Below the pieces are notes generated by a model. The model was given only the letters and a program-made list of their open reading frames with translations, did no database searches and had not been told where the DNA came from. A stretch of DNA of 64,000 nucleotides, from contig NZ_CP086610.1 of assembly GCF_020883495.1 (NCBI RefSeq), forward strand, positions 2,089,501 to 2,153,500, given 5' to 3'. This document shows, one piece after another, positions 10,425 to 19,200 of the stretch. The DNA is from Shinella zoogloeoides (GTDB taxonomy: Bacteria > Pseudomonadota > Alphaproteobacteria > Rhizobiales > Rhizobiaceae). A program made the translations under genes and the position numbers. Within the stretch, counting starts at the first letter, position 1. Each line of letters opens with the position of its first letter.

Positions 10425-12170
10425 TCAATAAGACACAAGCAAGGCAGACCCGTCCTCACCAAATTTCGGCTTTACACCGAGAAGCGCGGCGGAACGGCGG
10501 ATGATCTCGCCCACCATCGGCGCGGCATTGAGGCCGGCGGTTCGGCCCCCGCCCTCGCCCGTCTGCGGCGCGTCGATGAAGGTCAGCACCACGTATTTCG
10601 GGTCGTCGATCGGGAAGCCGGACAGGAAGGCGTTGAAGTTCTGCGTGTTGGAATAGCGCCCGCCCACGACCTTGTTGGCCGTGCCCGTCTTGCCGCCCAC
10701 ATTGAAGCCCGGCACCAGCGAGCGCCGGCCGGAACCGTCGTTCGCGTTGAGCTTGAAGAGGTAGCGCATGCTGTCGACCGTCTTGGGGCCGATGACGACC
10801 TTCGCGATCTCGTCCGCCTCTTCCTGCGTGCGCGGCAGGAAGGTGGGGTTGATGAGCTTGCCGCCGTTGATGAGGGCCGCGCCCGCCACCGCCGTCTGCA
10901 GCGGCGTCGTGGAAACGCCGTGGCCGAAGGAGATGGTGATCGAGTTGATCTTCTTCCATTCGCGCGGCTGGCTCGGGGTCTTCACTTCCGGCAGCTCGGT
11001 CTCCAGGCGCGTCAGGAGGCCAAGGCGTGTCAGGAACTCCTTGTGCGCCGCGATGCCGACGACGTCGGCCATCTTGGCCGTGCCGATGTTGGAGGAATAC
11101 TGGAAGATTTCCGGCACGGACAGAACGCGGTGCTTACCGTGGAAGTCCTTGATTGTGAAGCCGCCGATGCGGATGGGCGCGCGGGCGTCGAAGCTGTCGG
11201 TCAGCTTCACCTTGCCCGAATCGAGCGCCATGGCCGTCGTGAAGCTCTTGAAGGTGGAGCCCATTTCGAACGTTCCGTTCGACATGCGGTTCATCCAGCC
11301 TTCCTTGGCGCCTTCGGCCGGGTTGTTCGGGTCATAATCCGGGTAGGAGGCCATGGCGAGGACTTCGCCCGTGCGTACATCGAGCACCACCGCGCCGGCG
11401 GCGATCGCCTTGTACTTCTCCATGCCGTCCTTGACGACCTCGCGCACCACGGCCTGCACGCGCAGGTCGATGGAAAGGCGCACCGGCTCCAGCTTGGCGT
11501 CGCTCGTCATGCCGATGGCGGCAAGGTCGGCGAGGCCCTGGCTGTCGATGTAGCGCTCCATGCCGGCAATGCCGCGGTTGTCGATATTGACATGGCCGAC
11601 GATATGCGAAGCGGTCGCGCCGCCCGGATAGAAGCGGCGCTTTTCCGGCCGGAAGCCGACGCCGGGAATGCCGAGCGCGAGGATGCGGCTCTGCTGCTTA
11701 GGAGTAAGCTGGCGCTTCAGCCACTGGAAGCGCGACTTGGAGGTGAGCTTGCGATAGGTGCCGCGACGGTCGAGGTCCGGCATCACGGTCGCCAGCATTT
11801 CCACGGCCTCGTCCGCATCGACGATCTTGTGCGGCTCGGCATAGAGCGAGACGGTGCGGATGTCCGTGGCGAGGATTTCGCCGTTGCGGTCGACGATATC
11901 CGGGCGCGAGGCCATCAGGTGGTCGGCCGGGCCGATGGAGGAAACGGTCTCGGGCGAGGCCATGCCATACTGAACGAGCCGCCCGCCGATGACGGCATAG
12001 ACCACGCCGAAGCAGCAGATGATGACGGCGACGCGGCTGCGGGCCTGCGAGCCGGAGCGCTTGCGCGTGCCCTCGAAGGCCTGCCCGTTGCCGGCGACGC
12101 GGTTGTTGTTGCCGCCGGCGCTGAAATGCGCCTTGCTCTTGAGGTCCATGATGCGGGAGAGGAACGACAT
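10425..12170 (-). CDS. ftsI: Septal class B penicillin-binding protein FtsI (PBP3)
   Basis: FtsI is the transpeptidase that crosslinks septal peptidoglycan and partners FtsW. The 581-residue protein has a basic cytoplasmic tail, one membrane helix at about 47-66, a PBP dimerisation domain, and a transpeptidase domain. The three active-site motifs are intact: STFK at 305-308, SSN at 359-361 and KTGTA at 494-498. The start codon shares one base with the ftsL stop (TGATG), giving tight coupling. The roughly 40-residue cytoplasmic tail before the helix is rich in Arg, Lys and Asn. Confidence 0.96.
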   Translation of the reverse strand: MSFLSRIMDLKSKAHFSAGGNNNRVAGNGQAFEGTRKRSGSQARSRVAVIICCFGVVYAVIGGRLVQYGMASPETVSSIGPADHLMASRPDIVDRNGEILATDIRTVSLYAEPHKIVDADEAVEMLATVMPDLDRRGTYRKLTSKSRFQWLKRQLTPKQQSRILALGIPGVGFRPEKRRFYPGGATASHIVGHVNIDNRGIAGMERYIDSQGLADLAAIGMTSDAKLEPVRLSIDLRVQAVVREVVKDGMEKYKAIAAGAVVLDVRTGEVLAMASYPDYDPNNPAEGAKEGWMNRMSNGTFEMGSTFKSFTTAMALDSGKVKLTDSFDARAPIRIGGFTIKDFHGKHRVLSVPEIFQYSSNIGTAKMADVVGIAAHKEFLTRLGLLTRLETELPEVKTPSQPREWKKINSITISFGHGVSTTPLQTAVAGAALINGGKLINPTFLPRTQEEADEIAKVVIGPKTVDSMRYLFKLNANDGSGRRSLVPGFNVGGKTGTANKVVGGRYSNTQNFNAFLSGFPIDDPKYVVLTFIDAPQTGEGGGRTAGLNAAPMVGEIIRRSAALLGVKPKFGEDGSALLVSY

Positions 12171-12565
12171 CAGTTTGCCACCGATCCGGTTTGGATTGCG
12201 TCCGTGCTCTTCTTCTTGGTCTTCTTGTCGCCCTCGGCGATCTTTTCGTCCTTCGCCGGTTCCAGCGCCGGCAGCTCGGCGGTCGGCATCGGCAGCTCGT
12301 TCGGCTGGGCGAGCTGGGTCGATTCGGTCGGCACGAGCTTGAGGTCGGCTTCGAAGGTCTTGACGAGACGGTTGAGGCGGTTCGGCTGCGTCAGCAGCGC
12401 CCAGTCGGCCTTGAGGAGGTCGATCGTGTCCTCCTCCAGCTTGATCTCGGCGTCGAGCTTGCGCACCTCCTCAAGCTTGTTCTCAGCCTGATGCTTGATC
12501 GAGTAGGTGACGGTGGCTGCGGCGGTCATGACGGCGATCATCACGACATCAAGGGTACGAAACAT
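12170..12565 (-). CDS. ftsL: FtsL-like divisome protein
   Basis: This 131-residue protein sits between rsmH and ftsI, the position of ftsL in proteobacterial dcw clusters. It has a short N-terminus, one membrane helix at about 5-22, a charged coiled-coil-like region at about 25-75, and a long Pro, Glu and Lys-rich tail. FtsL bridges FtsB, FtsQ and FtsWI in the divisome. FtsL sequences diverge strongly, so the call relies on architecture and position. A GTG three bases upstream of the chosen ATG is an equally possible start. The tail after residue 90 is longer than in E. coli FtsL. Confidence 0.85.
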   Translation of the reverse strand: MFRTLDVVMIAVMTAAATVTYSIKHQAENKLEEVRKLDAEIKLEEDTIDLLKADWALLTQPNRLNRLVKTFEADLKLVPTESTQLAQPNELPMPTAELPALEPAKDEKIAEGDKKTKKKSTDAIQTGSVAN

Positions 12566-12568
12566 CAC

Positions 12569-13594
12569 TCAGCTTCCCATCTTCTCGAGGCTGGCAAGGT
12601 TGGGCAGGTTGAAAATGGACAGATCATCCGTCCCGGCGGGAGCGCCCGTGCGCTCGCCCGCCCTCAGCTTCGCGGATCGGGCGCGCGGATTGACCGCGCT
12701 CTCCTCGTCGCTGGCGGCCACCATAGGGCGCCCGACTGGTGCGAAGGTTGCGGCCTTGTCGTGAACCTGCGGCAGATGGCGCGACCCTGCGGCCTTGCCG
12801 GAGCGATCCTGGAAGAATTTCTTGACGATGCGGTCTTCCAGCGAGTGGAAGGAGACGATGACCAGACGGCCGCCCGGCTTCAGCACGCGCTCGGCGGCGA
12901 GCAGCGCCTCGGCAAGCTCTCCAAGCTCGTCGTTGACGAAAACGCGCAGCGCCTGGAAGACGCGCGTCGCCGGATGGATCTTGTCCTTGGCCTTGCGCGG
13001 CGTGGTCAGCTCGATGAGGTTGGCAAGCTGGCGCGTCGTCGTGAAGGGCTCCTTCTCGCGCGCCTTCTCGATGGCGCGGGCGATGCGGCCGGCCTGCTTC
13101 TCCTCGCCGAGGAAGCCGAAGATGCGGATGAGGTCGGAAACCTTGGCGCGGTTCACCACATCGGCCGCCGAAACGCCGGAAGCCGACATGCGCATGTCGA
13201 GCGGCCCGTTCTTCTGGAAGGAGAAACCGCGCTCGGCCTCGTCGATCTGCATGGAGGAGACGCCGATATCGAGCACGACGCCGTCGAGCCCGCCTTCAGG
13301 CGCGTGATTTCCAAGATCGGAAAAGCGGGAATGAATGAGCGTGAGGCGGCCGCCGGAGGACTTTACGAGGTCCTGCCCGCCGGCGATCGCCGTCGGGTCG
13401 CGGTCAAGGCCGATGACATTGGCACCGGCAGCAAGGATGGCGGAGCTGTAGCCGCCTGCGCCAAAGGTGCCGTCGAGGATGACCTGACCGGGCGCAGGCG
13501 CAAGCGCTTCGAGGACTTCGGAGAGAAGAACCGGAATGTGACGGACCGGTCCGCCATCGGCATCAGAAACCCCGTTGCCAATATCCGCCGCCAT
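12569..13594 (-). CDS. rsmH: 16S rRNA (cytosine-1402-N4)-methyltransferase RsmH (MraW)
   Basis: RsmH methylates N4 of C1402 in 16S rRNA using S-adenosylmethionine. The chosen ATG at 13594 gives 341 residues beginning [14 protein letters not shown], followed by the family's [13 protein letters not shown] segment and the SAM-binding motif [12 protein letters not shown]. The reading frame is open for another 215 codons upstream, but that part is antisense-like filler overlapping mraZ in another frame and was rejected. The start lies 14 bases after the mraZ stop, and ftsL follows directly. Confidence 0.95.
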   Translation of the reverse strand: MAADIGNGVSDADGGPVRHIPVLLSEVLEALAPAPGQVILDGTFGAGGYSSAILAAGANVIGLDRDPTAIAGGQDLVKSSGGRLTLIHSRFSDLGNHAPEGGLDGVVLDIGVSSMQIDEAERGFSFQKNGPLDMRMSASGVSAADVVNRAKVSDLIRIFGFLGEEKQAGRIARAIEKAREKEPFTTTRQLANLIELTTPRKAKDKIHPATRVFQALRVFVNDELGELAEALLAAERVLKPGGRLVIVSFHSLEDRIVKKFFQDRSGKAAGSRHLPQVHDKAATFAPVGRPMVAASDEESAVNPRARSAKLRAGERTGAPAGTDDLSIFNLPNLASLEKMGS

Positions 13595-13608
13595 TCCGAT
13601 TCTCCGTC

Positions 13609-14049
13609 TTATTCCGAGCCCAGACCTCGCATTCTGAACTCTTCCCGGGCCGCCGCCTGCGTGGCTAGAAATGTCTGCGGTGCCCAGAGCTGAAAGTGAT
13701 CCGCCCGACCGACAAAGGTCACGTCCGTCGTGATGCCCGTATAGTCCCGGATGAAATCCGTGACCGGCAGGCGCCCCTCCGAATCGAGCTTCATGAAGAC
13801 GCCGCCCCCGTGAATGAGGAGCGACATCCCGTTGGCCTTCGGCGAAAACGCATCCTCGCTGGCGATCTGGCGCTCGAAACGATCGAGCAGATCCAGCCCA
13901 CCGACGCTGATCGCCGGAAACATGAAATCCTGGAAGCAATAAAGTTCCCGGATGTCGCGTTGCGACAGCACGGAGCGGAATGCCGAAGGAACGGAAACCC
14001 TCCCCTTGGCATCGACCCTGTTCGTCGCATTCGACAGGAACCGGTTCAT
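13609..14049 (-). CDS. mraZ: Transcriptional regulator and division protein MraZ
   Basis: MraZ is a DNA-binding protein of the AbrB-like swapped-hairpin fold that regulates the dcw operon by binding repeated TGGGN boxes. The 146-residue protein begins [17 protein letters not shown], with the conserved DAKGRVSVP stretch, and has a second repeat with EGRLPVTDF. It is the first gene of the operon. A ribosome-binding site (GGAAG) lies rather far, about 15-19 bases, before the ATG. The predicted promoter with MraZ boxes is 180-215 bases upstream. Confidence 0.94.
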   Translation of the reverse strand: MNRFLSNATNRVDAKGRVSVPSAFRSVLSQRDIRELYCFQDFMFPAISVGGLDLLDRFERQIASEDAFSPKANGMSLLIHGGGVFMKLDSEGRLPVTDFIRDYTGITTDVTFVGRADHFQLWAPQTFLATQAAAREEFRMRGLGSE

Positions 14050-14228
14050 GACGCGATACAGCCGCTTCCAAAGCCGGAGCGCTGTGCACCCCCCCCGGCG
14101 TTACCAACACAACACCACGCGCGCAAACCTGCCCCGATGCGGCACTGAAGTGCCACACCGTCCCCGGACGGTTCGCCTCAAAGCTTTGCGATGATCGGAC
14201 GCTCATGCGTCCTCGTGCAGTGTGATTT

Positions 14229-14263
14229 TGGGATACCATGGGACCATATGGGCGTCAATGGGA
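14229..14263. promoter_or_regulatory. MraZ-box array: four TGGGR repeats at 10-base spacing
   Basis: On the plus strand TGGGA starts at 14229, 14239 and 14259 and TGGGC at 14249, so each box is followed by exactly five spacer bases. MraZ is known from E. coli to bind TGGGN repeats separated by five bases. The array lies 180 bases upstream of mraZ and coincides with a predicted promoter, which fits autorepression of the dcw operon. Confidence 0.85.
14230..14258 (-). promoter_or_regulatory. Predicted sigma-70 promoter of the mraZ-dcw operon
   Basis: On the minus strand TTGACG (14258-14253) is separated by 17 bases from TATCCC (14235-14230). Spacing is ideal and the -35 box is near consensus. 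Both boxes lie within the MraZ-box array, so bound MraZ would exclude RNA polymerase. The implied 5' untranslated leader is about 170 bases. Confidence 0.65.
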
Positions 14264-14496
14264 AGGAACCTCATTCCCCTTACTCGGACCGTCAAAGGCA
14301 CACAGGCGTGAGTATTTGCGTTGTGCAAAAATTCACGTTCTGAGGTTAGTTTGTTTTCCTGGTAAAAACAGTTTCTTAACCGTAATTTCCAATAGTTAAC
14401 ATGAAGTTAAGACAGGCTGCCGGCGAAAGGGAAGGTGCGCGTCAACCTCATGTATACGCGTGAGTTTCCTGGAGAATTCCCAAACAAGGATGCGAG
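14264..14496. other. Divergent intergenic region between dcw operon and glycosyltransferase
   Basis: This stretch is AT-richer than its surroundings and holds the TTAA-type sites described separately, plus TTAACC at about 14376-14381. It should contain the promoter for the plus-strand glycosyltransferase. I see no open reading frame with a convincing start here. Confidence 0.5.
14396..14410. promoter_or_regulatory. CtrA-type site TTAA-N7-TTAA
   Basis: TTAA at 14396-14399 and TTAA at 14407-14410 are separated by exactly seven bases, the full consensus of the alphaproteobacterial cell-cycle regulator CtrA. A further TTAACC half-site lies about 20 bases away. The site is in the divergent region between the dcw operon and the glycosyltransferase gene, so it could act on either. 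Confidence 0.5.
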
Positions 14497-14574
14497 ATGA
14501 ACCCAGTCATCGCGCGGCCAGAGGGAGTTAGAAAAATCGAACGACAGAGACTATTGCAAGAAATTACGACATAA
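14497..14574 (+). CDS. Possible 25-residue leader peptide
   Basis: An ATG at 14497 opens a 25-codon frame ending in TAA at 14574, with AAGGA about ten bases upstream. The product is charged and not hydrophobic (it begins MNPVIARPEG). It ends 16 bases before the glycosyltransferase start, the arrangement of a leader or coupling peptide. There is no homology that I recognise, and chance occurrence is quite possible. Confidence 0.3.
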   Translation: MNPVIARPEGVRKIERQRLLQEITT

Positions 14575-14590
14575 GAAGAAGAGAGAAGCC

Positions 14591-15841
14591 ATGCCGAAGA
14601 AAATCCTGTTCGTTACTTCCTTCCCGCCCTTCCCGATGGATCGCAGCGGGGGCGGGATACGATCGAGGTTGCTTCTCGATGCACTGAGTACATGCGGACA
14701 GGTCAGCATTTTTTACCTGAACTACCGCGGCGCGGACCACGACCTCCAAAAAATCCCTGAATCGCCCTTTAGCGATGGCACCCTGCGACTTTCGAAATCC
14801 GTCCTGATTCCCGGACACGGAACCGGGAAGGTCGGCGCCTATGCCGCCAAGGCCTTCGACTTCGTAGCCGGCCGGGGCATGGCTGCGGCGGGTCTCAGGG
14901 TTAGCAAGGAGGCGCGCCGGCTTATGGGCGAGATGATCGATCGCGGGGAAGTCGATCTCGTCGTCGGCCGCCTGAGCCGCCCGACGGCAGTCGCCGGTCT
15001 TCTCGAAGAGCTGCGCGTGCCCCTCATCGTCGATGCCGACGATTGGGAGCCGAGCCGCACCATCGCACAGATCCGCGCAACGCCTGCCCATAATCTTCCC
15101 TTGCGCGTTTTCCTGCACCGCTATCTTCAAGGCTCGCAGGCTCTCGGAGACCGGCTTCTTGAAAGGGCCGATCACGTCTGGCTCGCATCCGAGGCGGACA
15201 CGGCGATGCTCGCGCGCCCGAACGTCACGACCCTGCCGAACCTGCCCCTGGCGAAAGCCGGCGAATCGATCACTCCTCTGGCCAGGTCTGACCGGGCTTC
15301 GAAGACCCTCTTTGCGGTCGGCCAATGGAGCCGCTCACAGAATTCCGACGGCATGAAGTGGTTCCTACGCAGCGTTTGGCCGCTGCTTTTCGAACGCATG
15401 CCCGAAGCGGAGCTTCGCATAAGCGGCGACACCCCGGAAGCGCTGGCGCGGGAATGGCGCGCGCTACCGAATGTCCGCCCACTGGGCTTTGTCGACGATC
15501 TGCGCGCGGAATACGAAAAGGCGGCCCTGGTGGCCGCCCCCATAACCTGGGGCGGCGGCACCAAGATCAAGGTTCTGGAGGCGCTTGCCTACGGCCGCGT
15601 GCCGGTCGGCCCGGATCATGCCTTCGACGGCCTTGCCGATGTCTCCTCCGTCCAGACCATCGCCGCCGTCGAAAACGACCCGGCGAGAACCGCCGAGACG
15701 ATCGCGAGCCTGCTCGACGACCCGCAGGCGCGGCACACGCGCGAGGCTGCAGCCGTGGAATACTACCGGGAAAACTACTCCGTCGCCGCATTCAACCGGC
15801 ATGTCCGGAATACCGTGGAACAGGTTATCGGGCCGGAATGA
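14591..15841 (+). CDS. GT-B glycosyltransferase, family 4-like
   Basis: This 416-residue protein looks like a GT-B fold glycosyltransferase. An N-terminal acceptor domain starts with SFPPFPMDRSGGGIRSR, typical of family 4 enzymes. The C-terminal donor-binding half contains a GGGTKIKVLEALAYG segment near residues 320-335, where the conserved glutamate contacts the sugar-nucleotide. No signal peptide or membrane helix is seen, so it probably acts at the cytoplasmic face of the membrane on a surface polysaccharide. Donor and acceptor cannot be told. A GAAGAGAGAAG ribosome-binding region precedes the ATG. It stands alone, divergent from the dcw operon and convergent with rnpB. Confidence 0.85.
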   Translation: MPKKILFVTSFPPFPMDRSGGGIRSRLLLDALSTCGQVSIFYLNYRGADHDLQKIPESPFSDGTLRLSKSVLIPGHGTGKVGAYAAKAFDFVAGRGMAAAGLRVSKEARRLMGEMIDRGEVDLVVGRLSRPTAVAGLLEELRVPLIVDADDWEPSRTIAQIRATPAHNLPLRVFLHRYLQGSQALGDRLLERADHVWLASEADTAMLARPNVTTLPNLPLAKAGESITPLARSDRASKTLFAVGQWSRSQNSDGMKWFLRSVWPLLFERMPEAELRISGDTPEALAREWRALPNVRPLGFVDDLRAEYEKAALVAAPITWGGGTKIKVLEALAYGRVPVGPDHAFDGLADVSSVQTIAAVENDPARTAETIASLLDDPQARHTREAAAVEYYRENYSVAAFNRHVRNTVEQVIGPE

Positions 15842-15870
15842 CCGCCCTCGCCCGGACGGCGTAGAGAGAA

Positions 15871-16281
15871 TTTGCCAGTTGGCCTGTAAGCCGGGTTCTG
15901 TATGGCTCCGGCTTTCACCGGAACGTGGCAGCCATTCATCTGGGACCGGACTTGCGCCCGGCCTCTTGCAACCCACCCGGATGACCGGCCCGGAAACAGG
16001 CTGGACCGCTTGCGCGGCCCGCGTCATCCCTATTCGGTTTTGCTCCCGGTGGGGTTTACCGTGCCGCCCATGTCGCCATGGCCGCGGTGGGCTCTTACCC
16101 CACCCTTTCACCCTTACCTTCCAAGGAAGGCGGTTTGCTTTCTGTGGCACTTTCCCTGGGGTCGCCCCCGCCGGACGTTATCCGGCACCGTGTTTCCGTG
16201 GAGCCCGGACTTTCCTCACCCTGCGGCCTTTCGGCACTTGCAAGGCGCGGCTGCCCGGCCAACTGGCAGGGGGTGACTAGC
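15871..16281 (-). ncRNA. rnpB: RNase P RNA component (class A)
   Basis: RNase P RNA is the catalytic subunit that cleaves 5' leaders from tRNA precursors. Read on the minus strand, the segment contains the hallmark conserved blocks: GAGGAAAGTCCGGGCTCC near the 5' end (about 16220), AGAAAGCAAACCGCC, GGTAAGGGTGAAAGGGTG, GGTAAACCCCACC and, near the 3' end, the ATGAATGGCTG and ACAGAACCCGGCTTA blocks. The 5' segment containing GCCAGTTGGCC pairs with the 3' segment GGCCAACTGGC, closing helix P1. The ends are therefore fixed to within about ten bases. It faces the glycosyltransferase gene, 29 bases away. Confidence 0.96.
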
Positions 16282-16307
16282 CCATGGCGGGCCGAAACAC
16301 CAGAGCC

Positions 16308-17489
16308 TCAGCGAAAATGAACGGCGAAATCGGTCGCATAGTCCGGTTCGTCGAGCCGGCCGCGAATCACCAGGTCCGCACCGATGCGGCCGATCTCGTC
16401 CGAACTCTTGGCCGCCGCGCCGTTGCCGCCGGTCAGAAGCGCGATGCGCTCACCCTCCACGAAGCCAGCATAGGGATAGCCATGCACGGTATAGGTCGTG
16501 ACACAGGGAATGGAGACGAGGCGCACCGGGTCGAGATCGGGCAGCGACCGGGCAAGCAGTCGCTTGAGATGGACGATGGCCTCGGGCCTGCCCTCCCCGC
16601 GGAACCAGTCGCGGATCGCCTGCTCGTCCTCTATCGCCACCTCGGTCGGGTCGCCGCCGATCTTCAGATAGGTCTTGCCGTCCGGGTAGGTGATGGGCGG
16701 AAGGAAATAGAAGTGATCGGAAGGATCGGCGCTCTCGTCGATCCATGAAGGCATGCCCCGATAGGCCGCCACCTGCGCCGGCTTCAACTGCGCCAGCAGG
16801 ACGGTGCGCGCCTTGACGACGAGCGCAGGCACTTTCGGCAGCAGCCCCGGCGCGCGCGAAAAACCGCCGGTCGCCACCAGCACGCGCCCGCCCGTCACCG
16901 AACCGCCGGACTTCAGCGAGACGGACGCCCGGTCGCCGGCATCCGTGACCGAAAGCGCATCGTCGAGGACCGAAATCCCGCCGGCCTTCTCCATCGCCGC
17001 GACCTGTGCGGCGACGAGCTTGCGGGGGTCGACATAACCCGCCCCCCTCGCCTCGAAGACCCCGGCGGAAGTTTCCGGCAGGGCGAACCACGGGAACCGT
17101 GCGTGCAGCGCAGCCCTGTCGAGCGAGGGCGCATCGAGCGCGTAGCACCTTGCGACATCCTCGACGGAGCGGACGAAATCGCTGCCGGCGGGGCCGCTGA
17201 TCAGGCAGCCGGTCTCGCCGTAGAAGGCGATGCCGCTCTCCGCCTCGATCTGGCGATAGCGGGCGATGGAGCGGTTGGCGAGCAGCGCCCAGTCGGGATC
17301 TCCGTCGATGGTGCGGGTGATGCGCCCGCTGTCGTAGTGGCTGGAGAAGACGCCGTCATGCGTCTTCCAGTCCGCCGGCTCGCCCCGTCCGACGAGCGCC
17401 ACCGAGGCCTCCGTCTTCGCAAGATGCCGCGCGGCGGCCGCACCCATCATGCCCCTGCCCACGACGACGAAATCGAAATGCTGAACCAT
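16308..17489 (-). CDS. FAD-dependent amino-acid/amine oxidase of the DAO superfamily
   Basis: The 393-residue protein begins with the FAD-binding dinucleotide motif VVVGRGMMGAAAARHL (about 8-23) and follows the D-amino-acid oxidase / monomeric sarcosine oxidase pattern to the C-terminal GGNGAAAKSS segment. In sarcosine oxidase this loop carries the cysteine that binds FAD covalently; none is seen at that place, so the cofactor may be non-covalent. Such enzymes oxidise secondary or primary amines to imines with hydrogen peroxide release. The substrate is not predictable. The gene starts with ATG preceded by GGTGGAG and stands between rnpB and a transglycosylase gene, without obvious operon partners. 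Confidence 0.85.
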   Translation of the reverse strand: MVQHFDFVVVGRGMMGAAAARHLAKTEASVALVGRGEPADWKTHDGVFSSHYDSGRITRTIDGDPDWALLANRSIARYRQIEAESGIAFYGETGCLISGPAGSDFVRSVEDVARCYALDAPSLDRAALHARFPWFALPETSAGVFEARGAGYVDPRKLVAAQVAAMEKAGGISVLDDALSVTDAGDRASVSLKSGGSVTGGRVLVATGGFSRAPGLLPKVPALVVKARTVLLAQLKPAQVAAYRGMPSWIDESADPSDHFYFLPPITYPDGKTYLKIGGDPTEVAIEDEQAIRDWFRGEGRPEAIVHLKRLLARSLPDLDPVRLVSIPCVTTYTVHGYPYAGFVEGERIALLTGGNGAAAKSSDEIGRIGADLVIRGRLDEPDYATDFAVHFR

Positions 17490-17554
17490 GCTCCACCCTC
17501 ACCTTTCGAAGACGGCATAGCATGGCGGCAGGCCGATTTCAGCCGGGCATTCCA

Positions 17555-18211
17555 TCAATCGATATAGCTCTGCACCTTGCCGCAATAGCGCTTGGAAACC
17601 GGGTTCATGCGCTTGGCGCCATGGCCGGCATTGTATTTGAGGATGGTGCCGCAGGTCGTGCCGCCGCCAAGGTCATGAGCCATGGCGAGGTACTTCATGC
17701 CGAACTTGATGTTGGTTTCCGGGTCGAACAGCCCCTTGGCGCTGCCGCGATAGCCCATCATGCGCGCCGTCGCCGGCTTGATCTGCATGAGGCCGATTTC
17801 ACCGGCGCTGCCGCGGGCACTCGGATTGAAATTGCTTTCGACGCGAACGACCGCATGGGCAAGATCCACCGGAACGCCGTAGGTCTTCGCATAGGTCTGG
17901 ATGAGGCTGGAATAACCGGCCGCCTTCACGCCCGTCTTCAGCGGATTGTCGGCCTGCGGATAGCCGGTCGTGCTCTTGAAGGTCTTCAACTGGCCGACGA
18001 CGACCTCGTCCCTGTCGGTGGTCGCCTTGCGCTTGCCGCGCTTGCTCGAAACCTTGCGCGGTTTCTCCTTGCCTTCGGCTTCGGCCTTTTCCGCCTTGGC
18101 GGTCTTCACGGCAGGTCCCCGGTAGTCGCCGGACGCCGCATGCGCCATGCCGGCGGAAAAAACGGACGCGCAAAGGCAGGCCGCGCTGAGGGCAGCAAGA
18201 AGTCTTCTCAT
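17555..18211 (-). CDS. Secreted lytic transglycosylase, SLT domain
   Basis: This 218-residue protein starts with a signal peptide (about 1-25, cleaved near AHAAS), then a Lys, Glu and Ala-rich linker to about 80, then a C-terminal SLT domain. The catalytic glutamate lies in VVRVESNFNP, followed by GEIGLMQIKPAT and the YNAG motif. It would cleave the MurNAc-GlcNAc bond in periplasmic peptidoglycan, leaving 1,6-anhydro ends. Two cysteines in the C-terminal part (TTCGT and RYCGK) may form a disulphide. A TTGCGCAA palindrome lies 65 bases upstream of the start. Confidence 0.92.
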   Translation of the reverse strand: MRRLLAALSAACLCASVFSAGMAHAASGDYRGPAVKTAKAEKAEAEGKEKPRKVSSKRGKRKATTDRDEVVVGQLKTFKSTTGYPQADNPLKTGVKAAGYSSLIQTYAKTYGVPVDLAHAVVRVESNFNPSARGSAGEIGLMQIKPATARMMGYRGSAKGLFDPETNIKFGMKYLAMAHDLGGGTTCGTILKYNAGHGAKRMNPVSKRYCGKVQSYID

Positions 18212-18304
18212 CTATTTCCAGTCTCCAAAAGGCGCAAAGGCAGAGCCTTGGCGGCGGCGTCAGAGGCCGCGCACCTTGCGCAAACGTCTCGATCCTTGTT
18301 GGGT

Positions 18305-18323
18305 GCGGTCAGGCCCTGACCGC
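18305..18323. repeat. Palindrome GCGGTCAGG-C-CCTGACCGC
   Basis: Two perfect 9-base arms flank one central base. The site lies between the amidase gene and the transglycosylase promoter, about 95 bases upstream of the transglycosylase start. Without a T-run it is more like a regulator site or mRNA hairpin than an intrinsic terminator. Confidence 0.4.
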
Positions 18324-18435
18324 ATGCTGCGCTGCAACGAACGCAACCGGAAAGAACATCCCCAATCGGGTCAGGATGTGGCGAAACGGTAAACTTCTGT
18401 TACAGACCGTAATATTCGAATATTCGAAAGGGCTT

Positions 18436-19200
18436 TCAAGCCACCAGTCGCGGCAGGGCGGACAGCAGCCGGTGCAGCGTGTCGATGGTCGAAAAATCGG
18501 CGATGCCGTCGACCCGCTCGGTCCGGAAATGACGCTGGAAGGCAGCCACCGCCCCCTCGGTCCTTTCCGAATAAATCCCATCGATTTCAACACCATAGCC
18601 ATAGAGCGACAGCATGCTCTGCAGCGCCTCGACCGGCTGGCCGGCATCCCCCCTCTGGAAGAAGCGCCCGCCGGTAATCGCGGACGGCTCCACCCAATGT
18701 CCGACGCCTGCCGCATGGAGGCGCGCCCAGGGGAATTTTTCACCCGGATCGACCTTGCGAATGGGGGCCACATCGCTGTGCGCGAGCACCCTTTCGGGGG
18801 CTATCCCCCACCTTCCGCCACAATCGAGACAAAGTTCGACGACCGCGCGGACCTGCGCATCCGGGAAATCCGGCAGCCCGCCGGGATGGCCGGGATTGGC
18901 GATCTCGATGCCGATGGAGGCCGAATTGATGTCGGTCTCGCCCTGCCAGAAGCTCTTGCCGGCGTGCCAGGCGCGATCCGCCTCGCGCACGAGCTGCTCC
19001 ACGCGCCCGTCCTCATGCACGAAGTAATGACAGGAGACCTGGCTTTCGGGCGCGCAAAGCCATTTCAGCGCGCCTTCCGCCGTTTCCATGCCGGTATAAT
19101 GCAGGAGGATGATGTCGGGCGAGCGCCCGCCCGCCCTCTCGCCGAAATTCGGCGACGGCGCGGCGGTCGCGCCGGAATAGTCACATGTGAATGCGCTCAT
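18436..19200 (-). CDS. N-acetylmuramoyl-L-alanine amidase with peptidoglycan-binding domain
   Basis: The 254-residue protein has an amidase_2 (AmpD/PGRP-like) domain. Its zinc-binding histidines appear in IILLHYTG (about 30-37) and in LAHSDVAP, with the following KVDPGEKF motif supplying the aspartate and lysine typical of AmpD-type enzymes. A C-terminal peptidoglycan-binding repeat follows (LQSMLSLYGYGVEIDG). It cleaves the MurNAc-L-Ala bond. No signal peptide is visible, so it may be cytoplasmic and act in anhydro-muropeptide recycling like AmpD. The start overlaps the stop of the upstream TerB-DnaJ gene by four bases. Confidence 0.92.
   Translation of the reverse strand: MSAFTCDYSGATAAPSPNFGERAGGRSPDIILLHYTGMETAEGALKWLCAPESQVSCHYFVHEDGRVEQLVREADRAWHAGKSFWQGETDINSASIGIEIANPGHPGGLPDFPDAQVRAVVELCLDCGGRWGIAPERVLAHSDVAPIRKVDPGEKFPWARLHAAGVGHWVEPSAITGGRFFQRGDAGQPVEALQSMLSLYGYGVEIDGIYSERTEGAVAAFQRHFRTERVDGIADFSTIDTLHRLLSALPRLVA

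Noticed and set aside
13595..14239. A 215-codon N-terminal extension of the rsmH frame.
   Set aside because: It overlaps mraZ in another frame, is unlike any methyltransferase, and a proper ATG with the family N-terminus follows at 13594.
18305..18323. The GCGGTCAGG palindrome as an intrinsic terminator of the amidase message.
   Set aside because: It is 113 bases past the amidase stop with no T-run, so it is listed only as a palindrome.
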